Of a DNA stretch of 11,060 nt, positions 1 through 6,692 are shown piece after piece; within the stretch, counting starts at the first letter, position 1; the number at the start of each line of letters is the position of its first letter. The notes beneath the pieces were generated by a model. It had not been told where the DNA came from. It saw only the letters and a program-made list of their open reading frames with translations, and made no database searches. A program made the position numbers and the translations under genes. The stretch spans positions 1 through 11,060 of the forward strand of contig CAAGDO010000220.1 of NCBI GenBank assembly GCA_900768625.1. The letters are read 5' to 3'. Source of the DNA: Bacteroidaceae bacterium. Its GTDB lineage: Bacteria > Bacteroidota > Bacteroidia > Bacteroidales > Bacteroidaceae.

Positions 1-2
1 AC

Positions 3-19
3 AGCGTGCAGAGCACGCT
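3..19. repeat. Small GC-rich hairpin (left end)
   Basis: AGCGTGC (3-9) and GCACGCT (13-19) are perfect 7-bp inverted arms around a 3-nt loop, followed by CAAAAA. Bases 1-20 match the reverse complement of 10995-11014 at 17 of 20 positions. It could be a dispersed REP-like hairpin or the hairpin of a terminator for a neighbouring gene. The window edge prevents deciding. Confidence 0.6.
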
Positions 20-212
20 CAAAAAGCCTATTCAGGGTGTTCTGTGAAAATTCAATTTGCGTCCTGTTCGTCAATGCGTCACCCTGAGCCACCCGATTGG
101 AGTACGTAACTCGCTGATTTTCAATACACGCAATCTAATGGGGCAAAAAAGTGATGAAGTCAGGAAATGCGGCAAGGGGGAAAGTTGTTTGAAAACCCTG
201 TGGAAGTCATCG

Positions 213-278
213 AACGGCAAATGCCATTCGCCCGACCGGCAAATGCCGTTCGCCCAACCGGCAAATGCCATTCGATAA
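213..278. repeat. Three tandem copies of a 22-bp unit with internal dyad symmetry
   Basis: Three adjacent 22-bp units (213-234, 235-256, 257-278) share the core CCGGCAAATGCCRTTCG, with a one-base change in unit 1 and a diverged 3' end in unit 3. Each core is an imperfect palindrome: GGCA-AA-TGCC, extended in unit 1 to CGAACGGCA/TGCCATTCG. There are no spacers and the units abut, so this is not a CRISPR array. It is probably a short intergenic repeat, and its function is unknown. Confidence 0.75.
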
Positions 279-343
279 CTTGTAACGGCTTTTGGGATGA
301 CTTTTGCCCAAGGTCGTACGGAGCATGGCCATGCGACTATACG

Positions 344-401
344 AAACCGACGAAGTGAGGAAAGATTCTCTTTGGTGAATCTGTCCTCACTTCGTCGGTT
401 T
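344..401. terminator. Strong, probably bidirectional, intrinsic terminator
   Basis: Bases 344-360 pair perfectly with 385-401 (17 bp, AAACCGACGAAGTGAGG and its complement). The stem continues after a mismatch with AGATTC (363-368) pairing with GAATCT (377-382), leaving an 8-nt loop. On the plus strand a TTTTATTT run follows. On the minus strand the run after the stem is weaker (TTTCG). It lies about 100 bp past the hmuV stop codon with no gene between, so it most plausibly ends the hmu transcript. The better T-run on the plus strand suggests that it also stops rightward transcription from outside the window. Confidence 0.8.
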
Positions 402-499
402 TATTTGGCCTGAATGCGGCCATAGAGGGATGGCTTACGGCGCAACAAAGCTGAAGCGATGGGAATCAGAACTTGAATTGCGCGCTGGCTTTTGGGAAG

Positions 500-838
500 T
501 TACTCCGGGACGTAGATGATCTGGCCGTTTTCCAGCTGGTAAGCTGTACCGAGGCGTTTGCCCTGCTTGCCTGCTCCGTCGGTTGATTCTCCCGAAGCCT
601 TGTAGGTGTTGATTTCCTTACCTTCCTTCGAGATGATTTCCATATTGTCCTTGCCGGGGTTCTTGACGATGGTGTAGTCCTCCTGACCGAAGACTTCGGT
701 CATGTTCATGTGCATCACCATGGCCACCATGAGCGATACGGCGAACACCATTGCCACGTCGAAGAGGTTGACCACAACACTCAGTGGATCGCCGTCGTCC
801 TCTGCGAGGAAGTTTCCTTTGCGTCTGCGTCTAGACAT
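500..838 (-). CDS. hmuV: HmuV, DUF2149 ExbD-like membrane protein
   Basis: A small protein of 112 aa, the last gene of the operon. It has a basic N-terminus (RRRRKGNF), an acidic patch (EDDGDP, 13-18), a single membrane helix at about 22-44 (NLFDVAMVFAVSLMVAM), and a soluble tail ending in TAYQLENGQIIYVPE. The DPLS..NLFDVA segment and the ending are typical of DUF2149, a family found beside CobN-like genes. By the positive-inside rule the tail is periplasmic. Asp27 in the helix start LFDVAMV aligns by eye with the proton-carrying Asp of ExbD/TolR (LVDVMLV type). I infer that it pairs with HmuU as the ExbD-like half of a proton-driven complex. Start: ATG at 838, three bases after the hmuU stop, with an AGGAGG site. 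Family confidence is high; the ExbD role is inference. Confidence 0.88.
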   Translation of the reverse strand: MSRRRRKGNFLAEDDGDPLSVVVNLFDVAMVFAVSLMVAMVMHMNMTEVFGQEDYTIVKNPGKDNMEIISKEGKEINTYKASGESTDGAGKQGKRLGTAYQLENGQIIYVPE

Positions 839-841
839 GGC

Positions 842-1477
842 TTATTCCTCCTTTCCTTTGCTGTTTGACATGGGGTGGGCGGCACGGGGCGCGCTGTTGA
901 TGACACGGCAGACGCGGTCGAGATTGTTGACATCGTTGGCATACCAGCGCTGCTTCAACTGGCAGGTGAAGAGACCTACGGCACTGATGACCAAGCCCAC
1001 GACAGTGGAGGCGAATACGACTTGCATGTTGTATGCCATGCCTGAGATGTCGCCGGTTGAGAGACCGACGAGCGCCGGTGACATGGAAATGAGCGTTCCC
1101 ACGAGACCGAGCACAGGGCCGAGTTTGGTGAGCAGGCGGGAGAGGTTGACGTCTTTCTGTACTTCCGTTTCGTAGCGTGTCAGGATGTAGTCCGAATAGT
1201 CCTCTGAATCGTTGTTGGCGAGGATGTCGGCGAGGTAGGCAGTGAAGGGGGAACGGTGTTTTTCGGGGAGGAGCTGACGCAGATGGTCCAACCCCTCGGG
1301 GGTTAGCGATTTGATCGTTTCGTCAAACACCTTGGCATCCTTTCGGCGCACCATGAATTTGTTGTAGGTTCCGCCCACGAGGATAAGGGCACGGAGGAAG
1401 AACACGATGAGGAGAACGATGTCGGGAATGAGCAATGAGTTGGCTATGCCGAACAGGGCTTTTGATATGATTTCCAT
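842..1477 (-). CDS. hmuU: HmuU, MotA/TolQ/ExbB-family proton channel protein
   Basis: A protein of 211 aa with three membrane helices (about 14-36, 117-137 and 150-172) and a cytoplasmic-type loop of about 80 residues between the first two, the layout of ExbB/TolQ. The family signature is clear: GPVLGLVGTLISMSPAL (120-136) followed by FASTVVGLVISAVG (155-168). By alignment from memory, Thr128 and Thr158 match the pore-lining threonines of ExbB, while the third-helix Glu of ExbB is absent (Val153, with Gln152 next to it). The family forms a pentameric inner-membrane channel around an ExbD-type dimer. Here the likely partner is HmuV, encoded 3 bp downstream. No TonB or TolA gene is nearby, and the most likely client is HmuS. 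The ATG at 1477 has no clear purine-rich site. Confidence 0.92.
   Translation of the reverse strand: MEIISKALFGIANSLLIPDIVLLIVFFLRALILVGGTYNKFMVRRKDAKVFDETIKSLTPEGLDHLRQLLPEKHRSPFTAYLADILANNDSEDYSDYILTRYETEVQKDVNLSRLLTKLGPVLGLVGTLISMSPALVGLSTGDISGMAYNMQVVFASTVVGLVISAVGLFTCQLKQRWYANDVNNLDRVCRVINSAPRAAHPMSNSKGKEE
847..852 (-). promoter_or_regulatory. Strong ribosome binding site for hmuV
   Basis: On the minus strand AGGAGG lies 8 nt before the hmuV ATG, inside the last codons of hmuU (…KGKEE-stop). It stands out because the other genes here have A-rich leaders without such a site. It supports the 838 start and suggests translational coupling that sets the HmuU:HmuV ratio. Confidence 0.75.
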
Positions 1478-1493
1478 AGGGGGTTGAGTTATT

Positions 1494-1522
1494 GAAGTCG
1501 TCTACACTTTTCTGACGACTTC
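1494..1522. repeat. Palindromic GAAGTCGTC repeat at the hmuT/hmuU junction
   Basis: GAAGTCGTC (1494-1502) and GACGACTTC (1514-1522) are perfect 9-bp inverted arms (10 bp with the flanking T/A) around an 11-nt loop. One arm overlaps the TGA stop codon of hmuT (1521-1523). The whole lies in the 43-bp gap before hmuU. The sequence GAAGTCGTCTACACTTTTC is a copy of the motif found at the hmuR/hmuS junction and upstream of the first gene. It could act as an mRNA stem between cistrons or be the trace of a mobile element. Confidence 0.8.
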
Positions 1523-2216
1523 ATTTGTTTTTGTGTTTGATTCTGAATTTGATTCTGTCGATGAGGATACCAAGGGCGAAGAACACGGCAAATATGCCTG
1601 CTGACAGGGCCAGCATGTGCCAGTTTGTGGTGGATTCCTGGACTTTATAGACCATTTTTCCGCTCTCTGTTGAAAGCAGGCCGAGCACACACACGAAGCA
1701 ACCTGCGAGCAACTGCATTTCGACTCGGCCGTCGCATTCGGGGACCAGCCATTTGCAGCCTTCGGCCACGAGGGGAAGTCCGATGGAGCAGGCCGCTGCA
1801 AATGCCCAGGTCGTGAGGCTGAAATCCACGCCTACTGCCACAAAGAGCGTTTGCGTGAAGACGTAGAACACCACGGGAAACATCAGCATCGAGGGGTATC
1901 CCTTCAGCACGGCGAGCCACCATTTGCGTTTCCATAGCGGCGTGGCGTAGAGATTCTGAAAATAGCAGAAAACATAGCCGAAGCAGAAGACGGAGTCGAG
2001 GGTGACAATGACGGCCATGTTTTGCAGGGCGGTGGAGTTGGAGAGATAGTCTGCGAGTTGCGTTTTCGATTGCTGCAGGGCGAATGGTTCACTCCACAGC
2101 ACGAAGGCTCCCAACAGTACGCCGAAGACAATCCTTGCCGTCCATCCCCACTGGCTGAGCTTGAAGGCACAGCTCAGGAGGATGAAGACTATCAGCGTGT
2201 AGATGAGTATTTCCAT
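1521..2216 (-). CDS. hmuT: HmuT, polytopic membrane protein of unknown function
   Basis: A protein of 231 aa, hydrophobic almost throughout, with about seven possible membrane helices (around 2-18, 27-44, 68-90, 107-128, 132-158, 166-183, 199-220) and a basic tail (DRIKFRIKHKNK) that should face the cytoplasm. It has seven cysteines, mostly inside or near helices, and aromatic-rich segments. I recognise no catalytic motif and no ABC-permease signature. The symbol rests on position alone: between the CobN-like gene and the ExbB-like gene, as in the P. gingivalis hmuYRSTUV order. It may be a membrane scaffold for HmuS with HmuU/V, or a porphyrin or iron exit route, and nothing in the sequence chooses between these. 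ATG at 2216 lies 14 bp after the hmuS stop with a weak AGGA, so the genes are probably co-translated. Confidence 0.8.
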   Translation of the reverse strand: MEILIYTLIVFILLSCAFKLSQWGWTARIVFGVLLGAFVLWSEPFALQQSKTQLADYLSNSTALQNMAVIVTLDSVFCFGYVFCYFQNLYATPLWKRKWWLAVLKGYPSMLMFPVVFYVFTQTLFVAVGVDFSLTTWAFAAACSIGLPLVAEGCKWLVPECDGRVEMQLLAGCFVCVLGLLSTESGKMVYKVQESTTNWHMLALSAGIFAVFFALGILIDRIKFRIKHKNK

Positions 2217-2230
2217 AGATATATCCTGTT

Positions 2231-5200
2231 TTACAGTTTCTTGCGCTTTTGGCGGATGATCACAGCGAAGGCGATGAACAGCACCAGCACGATGCCCACC
2301 ACATAGATGCCGTTGAAGCCCGTGCGCTCCATTTCTTCGGCGCTTTGCGTGGTCTGCTTCTTCATCACCATGGCCTGCTGCTTGCTGTCGGCAAGGGTGT
2401 GGGACTGTTTCCGCAGATTGTCCTTGTAGGCCTTGGCATCAGAAGCGGATGACTGCTTGGCAATGAAATCCTGCAACTTGCTGTTGGCTCCCTCGAAGGA
2501 TGAGCCGCTGGCGCCATACTTACGGGTGAATGCCGTGTGGACTTTGGCTATTTCGCGGAGCTGTTCGGGCGAAGCTTTCCAGTATCCTTTGCGTGCTGTT
2601 TCCATCATGGTGGCCGTGATTTCCTGCATGGCAGCGGGATTGGTGGCTCCCATCTTTTCGTGTACACCAAGGTGGAATTTGTCCTTGACGTAAACGTCGT
2701 AGATTTCGTTCCACATGTCCTTGTTGACGGCTGCGGGTTTCATCACGTTCCATCCGTAGGTGTTGCGCACCATTTCTGCCAGAGCGTCAGTGGAGGTGGC
2801 ACCGCCTTTGAGCGATTCCTTCACGTACTGCTCGTTGAAGAGTTTGGTGCGGGCCTCGACGGCGATGGCCTCCTTGGAGTCCTGCACGCGATAGTTGTTT
2901 CGGTTGCGATAGTCGGCGAAGTAGGCTTCGGGGTCTTTGCCCGTCACTTTTCTCACGGCTAGGTTCATGCCTCCCATGAATTCATAGACATGGTCGAGGC
3001 TCAGTGCGCCCCATGAATTGTTCTGGCGGGGTTGCATGACCACATCGGTGCGGGTCAGTGCGGCTCCGAAGGCATCGTCGGCGTAGGCCTCCCAGTGTTC
3101 CTGGTCACCATAGAAGGCTCCCATATTATGGATGTACTGTTCGGCTATCTGGCGGTCATCGTCCCAGGCATCGCCTTTTTCCACCATCGACTGTATGCCT
3201 GTTCCGTAGCCACCCTGTACGCCGCCGAACACGCGATACTTCGACATGCTCCGGGCTTCAGCTGGAGGCACGCCCTTGTCAATGAGGTAGCGCTCGGATT
3301 CTTCCACGCCGTCCTTCACCATGTTGCCGAAGGCGTCGTCGGCAGCAGAGGCTGCCATTTCGACAGCACGATTGATGAGGAACAGACGGGAGGCGGCGAG
3401 GTCGCGCAACTGGCCGGAGGTCTGCACCACTACGTCGATGCGTGGGCGGCCGAGTTCCTTGGAGGGGATGAGTTTGAGGTCATTCACGCGGCCATAGCGG
3501 TCACGAACAGGTTCGACGCCGAGCAGGTAGAGCACTTGGGCGATGGTCGCTCCGCCTGTCTGGATGAACTCTCCTGACCACAACGTGTAGCTGACCTTGC
3601 GCGGATAGGCGCCCTTATGGGTGCGCTGGTAGTCGGCAAGGGTGGCTTTGGCGAGGGCCACGCCTTTGTCCCAAGCGTCTTCGGAGGGCGTTTCTTCCGC
3701 ATTGATGGCGAAGAGGTTGCGTCCTGTGGGCAACGTGTTGGGATTGACTATGGGGTCGCCACCGGGCGAGGGGGGCGTGTAGCCTCCGCTGAGGGCATTG
3801 CTGATGGCGGCGAATTCGGCAGTGGGACTGTCATGAAGCAGTTGTCGGTAGGTTCCCACGTTTTTCAGCGCTGTTTCCACCTGACTGATAGCTTCGGCAA
3901 GGGTAACTTCCTGACGCGAATATTTGGGCGCGGACGTGTTGCCCATCATGCCCATGCCGCCGTTTGCTTTCTTGCCCATGGCGGCAGACATCTTCTTCAG
4001 CGCTTCCTCCGACGCTCCCATCTTTCGGGCCACTTCCATCATCTGCGAGGGGTCGCCCTTGGCGAGCATCTTACGCATCTGATGGCGCATGAACTTGGCA
4101 ATGGGATTGTTCTTGGCTGGCGGTACGTCATCCGTGGATTGGGCCATCTGTTTCATCATGTCGGCCATGCCGCCCTTTCCGGCAGAGGCAGAGTCCTTCG
4201 AATGCTTCTTGGCGGCCATCATCATGGCCAGCATCCCCTTGGGCGCGTTTTTCCATTCCATCACTTCGCGTGACTTCTGCAGCTCCGCCAGGCTGATGCC
4301 TGCCAAGGAGCAGATGGTGGCGTCGGTCACCATGGTGGGGTTGGCATAGAGGCGTTCCACCGTTTGTTTGGCTTGGGCGAGATAGCGGTCGGAGAAGGCG
4401 GCCTTACTGAGCTGACCGACACGGCCTTTCATGCGGTCGAGTTGGTAGCGGCAGTAGGCGATGGGGTCGGTGGTCATGGCCAGAACCGAGGTGTGGATGT
4501 CCTCATCGGCATAGGCTTGGCCCATGGTGTAGGGTGTGCCAGTCACCTTTTCGTGGGTGATTTCCTCGGCATAGTTCTCGATGATTTCAATTTCCTCATC
4601 GGTGAGGGGTTTTGAAAGGTGGGTGTCGAGGCGCAAGTCCTTGCAGAGGTCGAGTTGGACGGCTAGGCGCTTGATCTCGGCGCGAAGCTTTTCCCGGTCA
4701 CCGTTGCCGTTTTCGAAGTTGCGTATCTTCTGTTCGAGTTGGGCATAGGTCTGGCGCAGACCGCTTTCGTGGAAGGGTGGGGTGAGATAGCTGATGAGGT
4801 CGGCATAGGCACGGCGCTTGGCCATCATGGCTTCGCCCACATTGTCAATCGTGTAGATATAGAAATGGGGAAGAGCGCCCACAAGGCGGTCGGGCCAGTC
4901 CTCGTCGGACAGTGCCACTTGCTTGCGCGGAGTGAATTCCAACGAACCGTGTGTGCCGAAATGGATGAGGGCGTCAGCTTGGAATCCGTGTTGAATCCAA
5001 AGGTAGGGGGCGATGTAGGAATGGGGCGGACATTGGTCCGTGCCGTGCACCATCTTGAATTCATCCTTGCCTTCTCCGGCCATGGGCTGGGGGAGAAGCA
5101 CGACGTTTCCATATTGCAGACGGGCAAATGCCAGACGGCCGTCAGCGGTCTTCAGCAGATTGTGGTCACCGGGGAATGCACCGAAGGCCTTTTCCACTTC

Positions 5201-6607
5201 GGCCGTTTTGTCCTTGCGCAGGGATTGGGCACACCATGCTTCGTATTCCTTACGGCTTACGAGTTGGGGGTGACCGCTTTTCATGAAGCGTTCGGCATCA
5301 CCGGCAGCAAACGAATTGAAAAGCATGCCGCGCTGTTTGATCTGTGAAGCGAATTCGGCCTCTGTGGCGGGCAGGCCTTGGAGGTTGTAGCCTTGCGCTT
5401 TGAGATGGCAGAGCATGTTGTAGAGCGACGGCACGACATCCATGCCGCTGGCCACGAGCGAGGCCTGTCCAGGCCCTTTGAAGTAGACGATGGCGATGCG
5501 CTTGTCGGCATTGCGCTTGGTGCGGAGGGCCATGTAGTGGTCGAGCGTCTGCAGGAAGGTCTTCAGACGGTCGGGCATGGCATAGGGTTGCAGCAGGCCG
5601 TTCTTGTCCTTGCGTTGGGCGAAGAGGGCCGTGGTGCGGATGGCACCGTCGATTTCGGGCATCACCACGCTTTGCGACATGAATCCGCCCACCATGCCGA
5701 GTTTGTCGGCTTCCCAGTTTTCGCGCAGGTCGTTGATGGTCAGCGGGTCGAAAAGAAGCGTGTTGCTTCGTTTGAGCCATTCCACCATGTCGTCGCCCAA
5801 ACGGCCGTGGGCGAGATTGATGATGGCTGCAGGTTGGATCTGCTCTGCAAATTCCTGCAATTTCGTGGTTGACGCAACGGGATAGACATTGTATTTCCCC
5901 GTCTGCGCAAGGGCTAGGATGAGGTCGCTGGGGTCTGTGATCTGACCTGAAACGATGACCTTCTGTGCACCTTCGTGCCAAAGGTTGTGTTGGCGGAGGA
6001 AGAGCTCGTAGTCCTTGACGGTGAGGAATTCCTGCTCCTCATCGTTGTTGTCGGTTGAGGGATAATAGAGATAGTCGGAAGGCTTGATCTGCGGCTTGAG
6101 TGCAGTTCCGGTGAAGATGATTTTGCCGTCGATGTTGTGGCGGATGAATGAAAGCAGCGAGCGATGGTTCTTCTTTCCGCCGAACATCATGTATTTCTTG
6201 ACCAGGGCAAGTTCCTCGGTGGTGAGGTTGGAGATGTTGTTGTCGGGGTTAGTGGCCATCGTCGTGTAGATGGGCTTGCCGCTCTCGGCGAGCTGTTTCA
6301 CGTAGGCGCGTTGTTCAGCCGTGATGTTGAGGCCCATGCCGTTGATGAACACGATGTCGTAGGCGTCCAGTTCTTCCATGTCCTTTGTCGATACATCGCT
6401 GAGCGAAATCATCGGGTTGTCGTTGGCTTGCGAGAAGCCTTGCAGGGCAATGGGTTGGAAATTGACGAAGGCAATCTTCGTGCGGCTGAACCAGATGGAA
6501 TAGCATTCAACCAACGCGAAGAGCAGGATGAGGCACCCCAGCATCTTGAGGATGCGGCGGCGCGTCCAGCGTATGGATTGGAGAAAGTGGAGAATATTGC
6601 GTTTCAT
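2231..6607 (-). CDS. hmuS: HmuS, membrane-anchored CobN/magnesium-chelatase-family haem dechelatase
   Basis: A giant protein of 1458 aa related to CobN, the large subunit of aerobic cobaltochelatase. The family signature HFGTHGSLEF is at about 549-558, followed by LSDEDWPDRLVGALPHFYIY and the late CobN block near 1125-1230 (KYRVFGGVQGGYGTGIQ, TRTDVVMQPRQNNSWGALSLDHVYEFMGG). Two features go beyond a plain CobN: a membrane helix near each end (about 21-40 after RRR, and about 1434-1452 before RQKRKKL), and a Met-rich, low-complexity insert at about 792-888. Both helices place the body in the periplasm by the positive-inside rule. HmuS of Bacteroides has been reported, as I recall, to strip iron from haem anaerobically, and I infer the same role here. 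The frame opens 16 codons earlier with a TTG, but ATG at 6607 is preferred because it keeps the basic segment and signal-anchor intact. Nearly the whole ORF reads as CobN, with no break. Confidence 0.9.
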   Translation of the reverse strand: MKRNILHFLQSIRWTRRRILKMLGCLILLFALVECYSIWFSRTKIAFVNFQPIALQGFSQANDNPMISLSDVSTKDMEELDAYDIVFINGMGLNITAEQRAYVKQLAESGKPIYTTMATNPDNNISNLTTEELALVKKYMMFGGKKNHRSLLSFIRHNIDGKIIFTGTALKPQIKPSDYLYYPSTDNNDEEQEFLTVKDYELFLRQHNLWHEGAQKVIVSGQITDPSDLILALAQTGKYNVYPVASTTKLQEFAEQIQPAAIINLAHGRLGDDMVEWLKRSNTLLFDPLTINDLRENWEADKLGMVGGFMSQSVVMPEIDGAIRTTALFAQRKDKNGLLQPYAMPDRLKTFLQTLDHYMALRTKRNADKRIAIVYFKGPGQASLVASGMDVVPSLYNMLCHLKAQGYNLQGLPATEAEFASQIKQRGMLFNSFAAGDAERFMKSGHPQLVSRKEYEAWCAQSLRKDKTAEVEKAFGAFPGDHNLLKTADGRLAFARLQYGNVVLLPQPMAGEGKDEFKMVHGTDQCPPHSYIAPYLWIQHGFQADALIHFGTHGSLEFTPRKQVALSDEDWPDRLVGALPHFYIYTIDNVGEAMMAKRRAYADLISYLTPPFHESGLRQTYAQLEQKIRNFENGNGDREKLRAEIKRLAVQLDLCKDLRLDTHLSKPLTDEEIEIIENYAEEITHEKVTGTPYTMGQAYADEDIHTSVLAMTTDPIAYCRYQLDRMKGRVGQLSKAAFSDRYLAQAKQTVERLYANPTMVTDATICSLAGISLAELQKSREVMEWKNAPKGMLAMMMAAKKHSKDSASAGKGGMADMMKQMAQSTDDVPPAKNNPIAKFMRHQMRKMLAKGDPSQMMEVARKMGASEEALKKMSAAMGKKANGGMGMMGNTSAPKYSRQEVTLAEAISQVETALKNVGTYRQLLHDSPTAEFAAISNALSGGYTPPSPGGDPIVNPNTLPTGRNLFAINAEETPSEDAWDKGVALAKATLADYQRTHKGAYPRKVSYTLWSGEFIQTGGATIAQVLYLLGVEPVRDRYGRVNDLKLIPSKELGRPRIDVVVQTSGQLRDLAASRLFLINRAVEMAASAADDAFGNMVKDGVEESERYLIDKGVPPAEARSMSKYRVFGGVQGGYGTGIQSMVEKGDAWDDDRQIAEQYIHNMGAFYGDQEHWEAYADDAFGAALTRTDVVMQPRQNNSWGALSLDHVYEFMGGMNLAVRKVTGKDPEAYFADYRNRNNYRVQDSKEAIAVEARTKLFNEQYVKESLKGGATSTDALAEMVRNTYGWNVMKPAAVNKDMWNEIYDVYVKDKFHLGVHEKMGATNPAAMQEITATMMETARKGYWKASPEQLREIAKVHTAFTRKYGASGSSFEGANSKLQDFIAKQSSASDAKAYKDNLRKQSHTLADSKQQAMVMKKQTTQSAEEMERTGFNGIYVVGIVLVLFIAFAVIIRQKRKKL

Positions 6608-6674
6608 TTTGAGGTTGTTGGGATGAATGGATGCAGTGGGTTTCCAGTCTTTCAATCAAGGACGGATGTGGACT

Positions 6675-6692
6675 AAAAGTTCAGACGACTTC
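6675..6692 (-). repeat. GAAGTCGTC repeat copy at the hmuR/hmuS junction
   Basis: Read on the minus strand, GAAGTCGTCTGAACTTTT starts on the last base of the hmuR TAG stop codon and runs into the 84-bp gap before the hmuS ATG. It is identical over 18 bases to the right-hand copy upstream of the first gene (10815-10832). This copy lacks the second inverted arm. Confidence 0.8.

Larger units (their letters stand above)
1..499. other. Left non-coding flank, downstream of hmuV
   Basis: No convincing gene lies here. The short open frames have arbitrary composition, no recognisable domain, and one runs through the tandem repeat. The stretch holds a small GC-rich hairpin at the extreme left, an 8-bp inverted repeat (TCAGGGTG at 32-39 with CACCCTGA at 80-87), three tandem 22-bp units at 213-278, and the terminator-like hairpin at 344-401. 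Bases 402-499 between the hairpin and the hmuV stop codon would be the 3' untranslated region of the operon, and I see nothing further there. Confidence 0.7.

Noticed and set aside
211..278. Possible CRISPR array from evenly spaced short repeats
   Set aside because: The units abut with no unique spacers, only three copies are present, and no cas gene is nearby.
57..358. Two overlapping short plus-strand frames (73 and 63 aa)
   Set aside because: They are driven by the tandem repeat and have low-quality composition; no ribosome site or recognisable product.
842..2216. hmuT-hmuU as ABC transporter permease genes, as the hmuTUV names suggest in other bacteria
   Set aside because: No ATPase with Walker A/B motifs and no substrate-binding protein is present; HmuU clearly has the ExbB/TolQ signature, so these are not the Yersinia-type HmuTUV.
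2231..6607. Many long frames antisense to or overlapping hmuS (for example 5298-5981 minus and 3032-3577 plus)
   Set aside because: They are shadows of the GC-rich, well-conserved CobN reading frame; their translations are His/Gly/Arg- or Pro/Ser-rich with no family signature.
2231..6607. hmuS as a genuine cobaltochelatase for cobalamin synthesis
   Set aside because: No cobalamin gene or CobS/CobT is in the window, it is membrane-anchored, and it follows a haem receptor and HmuY, so a haem role fits better.
6608..6655. TTG start extending HmuS by 16 residues
   Set aside because: It adds a segment unlike a signal anchor, has no ribosome site, and the ATG at 6607 directly precedes the basic signal-anchor region.
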